Assembly: GCA_003694875.1 (NCBI GenBank) | Contig: RFJN01000152.1 | Coordinates: 1 to 14,740, forward strand | Reading direction: 5' to 3' | Length of the DNA stretch: 14,740 nt | Source of the DNA: Planctomycetota bacterium | GTDB taxonomy: Bacteria > Planctomycetota > J058 > J103 | Shown: positions 7,543 to 14,698 of the stretch, piece by piece | How positions within the stretch are numbered: position 1 is the first letter of the stretch | Layout of the letters: each line of letters starts with the position of its first letter | Notes under the pieces: generated by a model | Told to the model about the DNA's origin: nothing | Seen by the model: the letters and a program-made list of their open reading frames with translations, nothing else | Database searches by the model: none | Translations under genes and position numbers: made by a program

Positions 7543-8768
7543 GCCCGCTTGCCCCCCGGTTTGCCGAACAGACCCCAGGGCCGCACGAGGATCACGAGGA
7601 TCATGAGGCCGAAGGCGAAGGCGAAGTCGTAGGCGCTTATCCGCGGCGCGAGCGCGGCGACGAGGCGTTCGAGCCCCGCGCGTCCGCCCTCCCAGCCGAT
7701 CGCTCCAAGCCCGTGCGCGAGCCGCTCGAGGCCCCACAGCGTCACGCCGCCGCCCACGCTCTGGGTGATGCCGATCACGAGCCCGCCGGCGACCGCCCCC
7801 CGGATCGAGCCGATCCCGCCGAGCACCGCGGCGGCAAACGCGATCACGCCCGGGTAGTAGCCCATGCGCGGCGAGATGTTGCCCCCCACCTTGACGGCGT
7901 AGAGAACGCCCGCGATCGCGGCCATGGCGGAGCCGACCGCGAAGGTGAACCCGATCACCGAGTTCACGTTGACCCCCATGAGAGCGGCCGTCTCCTTGTC
8001 CTGCGCGCAGGCGCGCATGGCGCGACCGGTGCGCGTGAACGAGACGAGCGCACCGAGTCCCACCATGAGCACCGCCGCCGCCACCCAGATCACGATCTCC
8101 TTGCCGAGGATCGCCGCCTGGTGCGGCGGCTCGCCCACGGTCCAGATCGTGCGGCCGAAGAACGCCGGCAGCGCCGAGGCGGGAAACGCCCGGTAGTCGG
8201 CGGTCCACAACAGCTGCGCGATGGTCTGCAGCGACAGCGACATGCCGATCGCGGTGATCAGCGCCGACAGCCGGTCGGAGGCCACCTGTCCCTTGGGACG
8301 GCCGAGCCGGCCCGCCATGCTCAGCAGCGCGAGCACGAGCAGCCCGAGCGGGATCAGCGCAAGGGCGGCGGTGACGAGAAGCACCGGGAGGCCGGTGACC
8401 TCGCGGCGTCCGAGCTCGAAGTACGCCACCGCGAGCAACGCAAACGCGGTGAGTCCGGCGATCGAGACCGCGTCCACCCCGGGGCTGCGGCGGCGAAGCG
8501 GCAGGTAGGCGGTGAAGTCGATCAGCAGCCCGAGCGCCATGCACGCGAGCATGGCGAGCGCGATCGCGGCGACAAGCGGCATGCCGGTGTGCAGCACCGC
8601 GAGCAGCGCCACGTAGGTGCCGACCATGAACACCTCGCCGTGCGCGAAGTTGATCAGCTGGATGATCCCGTAGACCATCGTGTAGCCGACCGCGATCAGG
8701 GCGTACAGCGCCCCGAGCGTCAGCGCGTCGATGACGTGCGGCCAGCTGAAGATCTCGGCGAGTGTCAC
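7539..8768 (-). CDS. livH: Branched-chain amino acid type ABC transporter, permease LivH, with inserted membrane segment
   Basis: The start is GTG at 8768, 12 bases after the livK stop, with only a weak GGGA upstream. No better start precedes the conserved N-terminus. Motifs are LYALIAVGYTMVYGIIQLINFAHGE (split here as residues 21-31 and 32-45), the coupling loop GRAMRACAQDKETAALMGV (248-266) and AAVLGGIGSIRGA (313-325). The protein has 409 residues against about 300 for typical LivH. The extra length is in two places: about 68 residues (95-163) inserted between the conserved AYLPLRR and LITAIGMSL segments, with two hydrophobic stretches (about 101-117 and 127-150), and about 30 residues near 338-375 before the last helix. 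The frame stays open and the flanking motifs are intact, so this is a family variant and not a frameshift. It forms the channel with LivM. Confidence 0.93.
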   Translation of the reverse strand: MTLAEIFSWPHVIDALTLGALYALIAVGYTMVYGIIQLINFAHGEVFMVGTYVALLAVLHTGMPLVAAIALAMLACMALGLLIDFTAYLPLRRRSPGVDAVSIAGLTAFALLAVAYFELGRREVTGLPVLLVTAALALIPLGLLVLALLSMAGRLGRPKGQVASDRLSALITAIGMSLSLQTIAQLLWTADYRAFPASALPAFFGRTIWTVGEPPHQAAILGKEIVIWVAAAVLMVGLGALVSFTRTGRAMRACAQDKETAALMGVNVNSVIGFTFAVGSAMAAIAGVLYAVKVGGNISPRMGYYPGVIAFAAAVLGGIGSIRGAVAGGLVIGITQSVGGGVTLWGLERLAHGLGAIGWEGGRAGLERLVAALAPRISAYDFAFAFGLMILVILVRPWGLFGKPGGKRA

Positions 8769-8780
8769 CGCGCGGCGTCC

Positions 8781-9980
8781 CTACTGCGCCTGCGGCTTGT
8801 ACTGCCGCTCGGCGGGCACGAACCGGCCGTTCTTCACCACCGCCACGTGCGCCCCCTTGGAGTAGCAGTCGCCGTCCGCGTCGAACCACGTCGGGCCGGT
8901 CACGCCCTGGTAGGCGTTGCCGGCCGAGGTGTGGGCGGCGAACCACTGCCGGATCTTCTCGCGATCGGTGCCCACATCCCGGATCGCCTCGAGCGCCATG
9001 CCCACCGCGTCGTAGGTGAGCGCCGCCCAGGTGTCGGGATCCTTGCCGTACTTCTCGCGAAACGCCTTGCGGAACGCCTCGACCTTCGGATCGCCCTTGG
9101 CGGCGTCGAGCAGGAACGGGGTGGTGACGTACACCCCCTCGGCGGCCTTGCCGGCGATCTCGACGAACTTGTCGTTCATGACACCATCGCCCGCGAGGAT
9201 CGGGACCGTGAGACCGAGTTCCTCGCGCGCCACCTTGGTGATCAGCGCCGCCTCGTTGTACAGCCCCGAGATGAACAGCGCGTCGATCGGCTTGCCGGCG
9301 AGCTGGCCCACCACGGGCTTGAAGTCGGAGGTGCGCTCGCGCACGTACGAGATCGGCGGCAGCACCTCGAGTCCGATCTCGCCGGCGCGCTTGCGGAACG
9401 CCTCCATGAGACCGCGCCCGTAGTCGTCGTTGTCGAAGATCACCGCCACGCGCTTCGCGCCGAGCACGTTCTTCGCGTACTCGGCGAGGAACGTCCCCTG
9501 GTAGTCGTCGCGATAGAGGTTGCGGAAGGTCCAGGGCGAGCCCGCACACACGCTCACGTTGGTCGAGCCCGGCGAGAACTGCACGACGCCCTTGCGGTTG
9601 TACTCCTCCTTGGCGGCGTTCGAGCAGGTCGAGTTGAAGTGGCCGATCACGATCGAGATCGAGCGATCGCCGGCGAGCTTGCGCGCCACGTTGGCCGCCT
9701 CGGTGGTGTCGCCGCGATCGTCCTCGACCACGAGTTCGACCTTCCGCCCCCCGATCCCGCCTTGGGCGTTCACCTCGCTCACCTTGAGCTCGGCCGCCTT
9801 GCGGATCATCTCACCGAACGCGGCCCCCGAACCCGACATGGGGCCCACCACCGCGATCCGGATCGTGTCGGCGCCGCCTCCCTTCGAGCCGCCGCCGCTC
9901 GACGACGGGCAGCCCGCGAGGGCGGCCGCCGCCAGCGCGATCGCGAAGCCGATCGCGCGCTGCACCCCGGTCCTGGCCAT
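8781..9980 (-). CDS. livK: Branched-chain amino acid type ABC transporter, substrate-binding lipoprotein LivK
   Basis: The ATG at 9980 follows a strong GGAGGAGAGGAG and begins a lipoprotein signal peptide with lipobox L-A-G-C (Cys24), then a Ser/Gly-rich linker (25-36), so the start at 10082 is rejected. The 399-residue protein has the type I periplasmic binding fold of the Leu/Ile/Val-binding family: IRIAVVGPMSGSGAAFG, NAQGGIGGRKVELVVEDD, VIGHFNSTCSNAA (ligand loop with Ser117/Thr118) and SGLYNEAALI. The GHFNS loop resembles BCAA-binding homologues, but this family also binds amides, aromatic acids and short carboxylates, so the substrate is not fixed by sequence. It would deliver ligand to LivHM, tethered to the membrane by Cys24. 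It is the first gene of the operon, behind the promoter at 10054-10082. Confidence 0.94.
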   Translation of the reverse strand: MARTGVQRAIGFAIALAAAALAGCPSSSGGGSKGGGADTIRIAVVGPMSGSGAAFGEMIRKAAELKVSEVNAQGGIGGRKVELVVEDDRGDTTEAANVARKLAGDRSISIVIGHFNSTCSNAAKEEYNRKGVVQFSPGSTNVSVCAGSPWTFRNLYRDDYQGTFLAEYAKNVLGAKRVAVIFDNDDYGRGLMEAFRKRAGEIGLEVLPPISYVRERTSDFKPVVGQLAGKPIDALFISGLYNEAALITKVAREELGLTVPILAGDGVMNDKFVEIAGKAAEGVYVTTPFLLDAAKGDPKVEAFRKAFREKYGKDPDTWAALTYDAVGMALEAIRDVGTDREKIRQWFAAHTSAGNAYQGVTGPTWFDADGDCYSKGAHVAVVKNGRFVPAERQYKPQAQ

Positions 9981-10018
9981 GGCCTGCTCCTCTCCTCCTG
10001 CAACGCCATCACGGCAAA

Positions 10019-10046
10019 CGCCGCGCGGGCAGGGCTCCGCGCGGCG
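10019..10046 (-). promoter_or_regulatory. 10-bp GC hairpin at the predicted 5' end of the liv mRNA
   Basis: Bases 10019-10028 pair perfectly with 10037-10046 around an 8-base loop. The predicted transcription start for the liv promoter (10054-10082) is near 10047, so the hairpin would be the first structure of the transcript, about 40 bases before the livK ATG. A terminal stem of this kind can protect mRNA from 5'-end-dependent decay. An operator role is also possible, since each arm contains the self-complementary CCGCGCGG. As a terminator of the upstream ybjN-like gene it would lack a U-run. Confidence 0.5.
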
Positions 10047-10053
10047 AACGGGG

Positions 10054-10082
10054 ATTGTACGGATCGGGACCCCGCTCGACAA
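10054..10082 (-). promoter_or_regulatory. Sigma-70-type promoter of the liv operon
   Basis: On the - strand TTGTCG (10082-10077) and TACAAT (10059-10054) are separated by exactly 17 bases. The -10 matches five of six consensus positions and the -35 four. The predicted start near 10047 leaves a leader of about 67 bases before livK. The -35 box starts only 24 bases beyond the stop of the ybjN-like gene, supporting a separate transcript for the transporter. Confidence 0.6.
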
Positions 10083-10087
10083 GCGAG

Positions 10088-10102
10088 CCGGGCCCCGCCC
10101 GG
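10088..10102 (-). terminator. 6-bp hairpin just after the YbjN-domain gene
   Basis: CCGGGC (10088-10093) pairs with GCCCGG (10097-10102) around CCC. It begins 3 bases beyond the stop codon at 10106. A second small stem (10074-10078 with 10084-10088) follows and overlaps the liv -35 box. No U-run is present, so this is a weak candidate. Confidence 0.3.
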
Positions 10103-10105
10103 ACG

Positions 10106-10657
10106 CTACTGGCAGACCTCGCGCAGAAACGTCCGCAGGCTCTGCACGAAGAGCCCGACGTTGGTCCGTAGCCGCTCGTCGCTGCGCCCCTCCTTCACGT
10201 CGAACTCCGCCTCGAGCGCGGCAACCTTCCTGCCCTTGATGGTCTTGAAGAACGCGCGGGTGAAGCGCCGCTCGCGGTTCCAGCGGTTGATCCGTTCCAT
10301 GTCGGCCTTCGAGCCGCCGACACTGAACGCGAACTGCATCACCCCGGTGTTGTCATCGAGGAACGCGAGCGCCTTGAGGTTGTTGACGCGGAAGATCAGC
10401 GCGGCGGTCTGCCCCTCGTCGTTGCTGTACGTCGTCGGCTCGATGTCGAACGACCGCAGCGCGGCCGCGATCCGTTCGTAGGTCACCGGCTGCGTGGCGG
10501 CGTCGGCATCGTCGTCCGGAAGCCGCTCGAGCGCCTTCTCGAGCGTGTCGATCGCCTTGCGCACCTCCTCGCGGGTCTGCGACCACGCGGGCGGGCTGAC
10601 GACGGTTGCGGCGAGACACAGGGCGGCGAACAACGACAGGGCAATACGGGTGCGCAT
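10106..10657 (-). CDS. Exported YbjN-domain protein
   Basis: The ATG at 10657 is preceded by GGAGGGAGAG and starts a signal peptide (about residues 1-26, ending PAWSQ), giving 183 residues. Residues about 30-48 form a charged helix. From about residue 57 to the end the pattern matches YbjN-type domains: YERIAAALRSFDIEPT, LIFRVNNLKALAFLDDN, a central MERINRWNRERRFTRAFF (the INxWN-R-x-RF core), and a final amphipathic helix. YbjN proteins are small alpha/beta proteins resembling type III secretion chaperones. E. coli YbjN is cytoplasmic and affects motility and stress, and a biochemical role is not settled. The signal peptide points to a periplasmic form. The single Cys at position 182, next to the C-terminus, is isolated. 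It has its own promoter candidate (10732-10760), so it is not obviously part of the liv operon. Confidence 0.85.
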   Translation of the reverse strand: MRTRIALSLFAALCLAATVVSPPAWSQTREEVRKAIDTLEKALERLPDDDADAATQPVTYERIAAALRSFDIEPTTYSNDEGQTAALIFRVNNLKALAFLDDNTGVMQFAFSVGGSKADMERINRWNRERRFTRAFFKTIKGRKVAALEAEFDVKEGRSDERLRTNVGLFVQSLRTFLREVCQ

Positions 10658-10676
10658 GGGCTCTCCCTCCGGGCCG

Positions 10677-10707
10677 GCCCGATCGCCGACGTCCGTTCCG
10701 ATCGGGC
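10677..10707. repeat. 9-bp perfect inverted repeat in the divergent promoter region
   Basis: GCCCGATCG (10677-10685) pairs exactly with CGATCGGGC (10699-10707), with a 13-base spacer. It lies between the ybjN-like promoter and its start codon, so it could be a leader hairpin of that mRNA or an operator read as two CGATCG half-sites 19 bases apart. No regulator can be assigned. Confidence 0.4.
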
Positions 10708-10731
10708 GTCCCGGAAGCGTTCGGGGCCCGC

Positions 10732-10760
10732 AGCGTACTGCGTTTGTCCGAAGACGTCAA
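10732..10760 (-). promoter_or_regulatory. Sigma-70-type promoter for the YbjN-domain gene
   Basis: On the - strand TTGACG (10760-10755, five of six matches) and TACGCT (10737-10732, three of six including the key first T, A and last T) are exactly 17 bases apart. The leader would be about 68 bases long and contain the inverted repeat 10677-10707. Confidence 0.5.
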
Positions 10761-10789
10761 CGTCGCTCCGGCATCGCGCGAGCGCCCCG

Positions 10790-10818
10790 TTTCCGGCGCG
10801 CGGTGGCTTCGGTATACT
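10790..10818 (+). promoter_or_regulatory. Promoter for the acyl-CoA dehydrogenase/meaB transcript
   Basis: TATACT (10813-10818) is a five-of-six -10 box. The best-spaced -35 is TTTCCG (10790-10795) at 17 bases, which is poor. The predicted start near 10825 gives a leader of about 33 bases with GAGGAGAT ahead of the ATG at 10858. The weak -35 suggests help from an activator or an alternative sigma factor. Confidence 0.45.
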
Positions 10819-10857
10819 GCGCCGCTCGATCCGCCGGTCCCGAGCGAGGAGATCCGC

Positions 10858-11997
<1,140 letters not shown>

Positions 11998-12023
11998 GCC
12001 GCAACCGCACTCCGGACACCGCC

Positions 12024-13106
12024 ATGGCACGACACGAGCCGCTCGATCGGCTGCTCGAGAGACTGCTCGCCGGCGATCGGCTCGCGCTCGCCCGCGCGAT
12101 CACGATCGTCGAGTCGGGCGGCCCCGCGGCCGAGGCTCTCCTCGACGCGATCTACCCGCGCACCGGCCGCGCCCACCGGATCGGGATCACGGGGCCGCCG
12201 GGCGCGGGCAAGTCCACGCTCACCGCCGCGCTCGCCCGGGCGTACCGCGAGGCGGGCAAGACGGTGGGGATCGTCGCGGTCGACCCCTCGAGCCCGTTCT
12301 CGGGCGGGGCGGTGCTCGGCGACCGGATCCGCATGGGACGGCTCTCGACCGATCCGGGCGTGTTCATCCGCTCGATGGCCTCGCGCGGCGCGCTCGGCGG
12401 ACTCGCGCGCACCACGCGCGAGGTCTGCGACGTGCTCGACGCGGCGGGCCGCGACGTGATCATCGTCGAGACGGTCGGTGTGGGGCAGGCCGAGGTCGAC
12501 ATCGCGCAGGCCGCCGACGTGACCGTGGTGGTGCTCTCGCCCGAGGGCGGCGACGCGATCCAGACGATGAAGGCGGGCCTCATGGAGATCGCCGACGTGT
12601 TCTGCGTCAACAAGTCCGATCGCGACGGCGCCGAGCACATGGTGCGCGCGATCCGCAGCATGCTCACCCTCGACGAGGCGACCGGGGCGCGCCGCGCGCG
12701 CGGCCACCACGGGGTCGCGCCGGGACGCCCCGAGCCCGGAGCGAAGGCGCCTGTCGAGCGCACCGACGCAGCGGAGCAACGCTGGCGCGTTCCGGTGCTG
12801 CGCACGGTCGCCACGACCGGCGAGGGTGTCGAGCGGCTGCGCGAGACCCTCGAGAAGCACCGGCGGTGGGTGGAGGCGCACGGGGTGCGGGCCGAGGCGG
12901 CGCGCCGGCGCGCCACCGAACGCATCCGCCGTCTGGTCGAGGAGCAGCTGCGCGCGCGACTGTGGGACGCCACGCACGGCGGGCCTGCGCTCGAGCACGA
13001 GACCGACGCGGTTCTCGGCGGCGAACGCACCCCCAAGCAGGCGGCCACGCGACTGCTCGAGCGCTTCGAGCGACGGATCGGGCTGGCGGGCGACGCCTCG
13101 AGCTGA
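12024..13106 (+). CDS. meaB: MeaB/ArgK-family G3E GTPase, chaperone of a B12-dependent acyl-CoA mutase
   Basis: The ATG at 12024 lies 26 bases after the dehydrogenase stop without a good Shine-Dalgarno, so it probably depends on translation of the upstream gene. The 360 residues show Walker A GPPGAGKS (57-64), the metal/switch segment VDPSSPFSGGAVLGDRIRM (86-104), VETVGVGQAEVD (148-159), and NKSD (196-199) for guanine specificity. The C-terminal arm (280-355) is helical and charged, as in the dimerisation arm of MeaB. MeaB couples GTP hydrolysis to loading and protection of adenosylcobalamin in methylmalonyl-CoA mutase or related mutases. Residues about 219-252 are a Gly/Ala/Pro-rich, charged insertion between the NKSD helix and the PVLRTVAT strand, probably a flexible loop. 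The mutase gene itself is not in the window. The old ArgK name (arginine transport kinase) is not supported. Confidence 0.95.
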   Translation: MARHEPLDRLLERLLAGDRLALARAITIVESGGPAAEALLDAIYPRTGRAHRIGITGPPGAGKSTLTAALARAYREAGKTVGIVAVDPSSPFSGGAVLGDRIRMGRLSTDPGVFIRSMASRGALGGLARTTREVCDVLDAAGRDVIIVETVGVGQAEVDIAQAADVTVVVLSPEGGDAIQTMKAGLMEIADVFCVNKSDRDGAEHMVRAIRSMLTLDEATGARRARGHHGVAPGRPEPGAKAPVERTDAAEQRWRVPVLRTVATTGEGVERLRETLEKHRRWVEAHGVRAEAARRRATERIRRLVEEQLRARLWDATHGGPALEHETDAVLGGERTPKQAATRLLERFERRIGLAGDASS

Positions 13107-13110
13107 ACCG

Positions 13111-13124
13111 TCCGCGCTTGCGGA
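13111..13124 (+). terminator. Small hairpin after meaB
   Basis: TCCGC (13111-13115) pairs with GCGGA (13120-13124) around GCTT, starting 5 bases after the meaB stop. The stem is short and has no T-run, so it is a weak terminator or attenuator candidate before the response-regulator promoter. Confidence 0.28.
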
Positions 13125-13140
13125 TCGCGCAGCGGGCGCG

Positions 13141-13169
13141 TTGGCTGCGCGTCCTCGAGCCGCTACGAT
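13141..13169 (+). promoter_or_regulatory. Sigma-70-type promoter for the response regulator
   Basis: TTGGCT (13141-13146) and TACGAT (13164-13169) are exactly 17 bases apart, each matching four of six consensus positions. The predicted start near 13176 precedes the TTG start at 13205 by about 29 bases. An ATG at 13177 opens a 15-codon out-of-frame reading frame (to 13224) that overlaps the regulator start. Confidence 0.48.
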
Positions 13170-13204
13170 CGGGCCCATGGGTGCAAGTCCGCGGAGGGCA
13201 CGCG

Positions 13205-14605
13205 TTGATCCTGCTCGTCGATGACCAGCCCGAGGTGCGCGAGCACGTCGGGCGCGTGCTCGAGAACAAGGGCTACCGGGTGGCGCCGTGTCCCGACGCG
13301 GCGCAGGCGCTCGAGACGGTGCGCAGCGCGCCGTCCGATCGTTTCGGGCTCGCGATCGTGGATCTCGATCTCGGTTCGGGACCCGAAGGCGGGCTGTCGC
13401 TGATCACCGAACTCAAGCGGCTGCAGCCCGACCTGCCGGTAATCGTGCTCACCGGCAAGGGCACGATCCCGCTCGCGGTCGAGGCGCTGCGACGCGGGGC
13501 GCAGGACGTGCTCGAGAAGGATCTGTACATCGAGGAGACGCTCGAGATCCGGCTCGACCGCGCGCGCCAGCTCGTCGAGATCGTGCGCGACAACCGGCGG
13601 CTCGAGCGCGAGAACCGTTCGCTGCGGCGCACCACGGCGTTCGTGCGCGAGCTGCAGCGGCGTGCCTACGAGCCGATCGGTCGCTCCGAGCCGTTCGTCC
13701 GGCTGCTCGAGCGCGCCCGCCGGCTCGCCGCCATTCCGCGCCCGGTGCTGATCCGCGGCGAACGCGGCACCGGCAAGGAGCTCGTCGCCGCCACGATCCA
13801 CTACGCCGGCCCGCGGGCGAGCAAGCCGTTCGTGACGGTCAACTGCGCAGCCTTCAGCGGCCAGCTGCTCGAGTCCGAGATGTTCGGCCACGAGAAGGGG
13901 GCGTTCACCGGCGCCGACCGGCAGAAGATCGGGCGCTTCGAGCTCGCCGACGGAGGCACGCTGTTTCTCGACGAGATCGGCAACATGTCGCCCGAGTTCC
14001 AGGAGAAGCTGCTGCGGGTGCTCGAGTACCAGCGCTTCGAGCGGGTGGGCGGCAGCCGCACGATCGCGGTCGACGTGCGCGTGATCGCGGCGACCAACGC
14101 CGATCTCGAGGCGATGATGGCCGACGGCAGCTTCCGGCCCGACCTGTACGACCGCCTCGCGTTCGAGGTGCTCGAGGTGCCGCCGTTGCGCGAGCGCCCG
14201 GGCGACATCCCGCTGCTCGTCGAGCACTTCGCGCGCGCGTTCGCCCGCGAGGTCAAGCTGCCCGAGGCGCGCTTCCGCCCCGCCGCGCTCGCCGCCATGC
14301 AGCGCTATCCGTGGCCCGGCAACGTGCGCGAGCTCAAGAACGTGGTCGAACGGCTCGTGTTCCGCGCCGCCGGCACCCCGATCGAGTTCGAGGCGCTGCC
14401 CGAGGAGATCCGTGCGCCGGAAGCGCAGCCGACCGAGGCGCTGCCCTTTCGCGAGCGGCTCGCGGACCTCGAGCGTCGCATGCTCGTCGACGCGCTCGAG
14501 CGCTGCGGCTGGAACCAGAAGCGGGCGGCCGCAGCGCTCGGGATCAGCTACGACCAGTTCCGCCACTACTACCGCAAGCACGGCCTGCGCCGCCCCGCGC
14601 GCTAG
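13205..14605 (+). CDS. Sigma-54-dependent response regulator: receiver, PspF-like AAA+ and Fis-type HTH
   Basis: The chosen start is TTG at 13205: GGAGGG lies 6 bases upstream and the protein then opens with the receiver strand ILLVDDQPEV. A GTG at 13181 is in frame but has no ribosome site. Of 466 residues, about 1-120 are a receiver (Asp6/Asp7, phosphoacceptor probably Asp53 in VDLDLG, Thr83, Lys105), about 120-150 a helical linker, and about 158-390 the AAA+ domain. That domain has Walker A GERGTGKE (185-192), the sigma-54 loop GAFTGA (232-237), Walker B TLFLDE (252-257) and RPDLYDRLAF. Residues about 400-466 carry the HTH (NQKRAAAALGISYDQFRHYY). The AAA+ and HTH wording is close to PspF, which normally lacks a receiver. 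It should open sigma-54 promoters on phosphorylation. No cognate kinase is in the window. Confidence 0.93.
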   Translation: MILLVDDQPEVREHVGRVLENKGYRVAPCPDAAQALETVRSAPSDRFGLAIVDLDLGSGPEGGLSLITELKRLQPDLPVIVLTGKGTIPLAVEALRRGAQDVLEKDLYIEETLEIRLDRARQLVEIVRDNRRLERENRSLRRTTAFVRELQRRAYEPIGRSEPFVRLLERARRLAAIPRPVLIRGERGTGKELVAATIHYAGPRASKPFVTVNCAAFSGQLLESEMFGHEKGAFTGADRQKIGRFELADGGTLFLDEIGNMSPEFQEKLLRVLEYQRFERVGGSRTIAVDVRVIAATNADLEAMMADGSFRPDLYDRLAFEVLEVPPLRERPGDIPLLVEHFARAFAREVKLPEARFRPAALAAMQRYPWPGNVRELKNVVERLVFRAAGTPIEFEALPEEIRAPEAQPTEALPFRERLADLERRMLVDALERCGWNQKRAAAALGISYDQFRHYYRKHGLRRPAR

Positions 14606-14640
14606 GTCCGCTGCCGGACGAGTCCTGGCGGTGGACCGCC
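14606..14640 (+). terminator. Two small tandem hairpins after the response regulator
   Basis: GTCCG (14606-14610) pairs with CGGAC (14615-14619), and GGCGG (14627-14631) with CCGCC (14636-14640). Both follow the TAG at 14603-14605 directly. Neither is followed by a T-run, so termination is only suggested by position. Confidence 0.28.
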
Positions 14641-14698
14641 GCCCACGCCGCAACTTCCTCGCGCACCCCAACCGCCCGCCGGGCCGGGGTGGATCCCA

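Noticed and set aside
9806..10012. Possible upstream open frame before livK
   Set aside because: It is 68 codons, overlaps livK out of frame, has no ribosome site and no resemblance to a leader peptide.
9981..10082. Upstream start for livK
   Set aside because: It would put 34 residues before a clear lipoprotein signal peptide and cover the promoter. The ATG at 9980 has a strong ribosome site.
7440..10481. 1013-codon + strand open frame antisense to livM, livH and livK, and similar long frames (542-2533, 3334-4854, 6280-7632)
   Set aside because: The products are Arg/His/Asp-rich with no motif, lie opposite well-supported genes, and are what strong G/C third-position bias produces in other frames.
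13181..13204. GTG at 13181 as the start of the response regulator
   Set aside because: No ribosome site precedes it, while TTG at 13205 is placed 6 bases after GGAGGG and immediately before the receiver strand.
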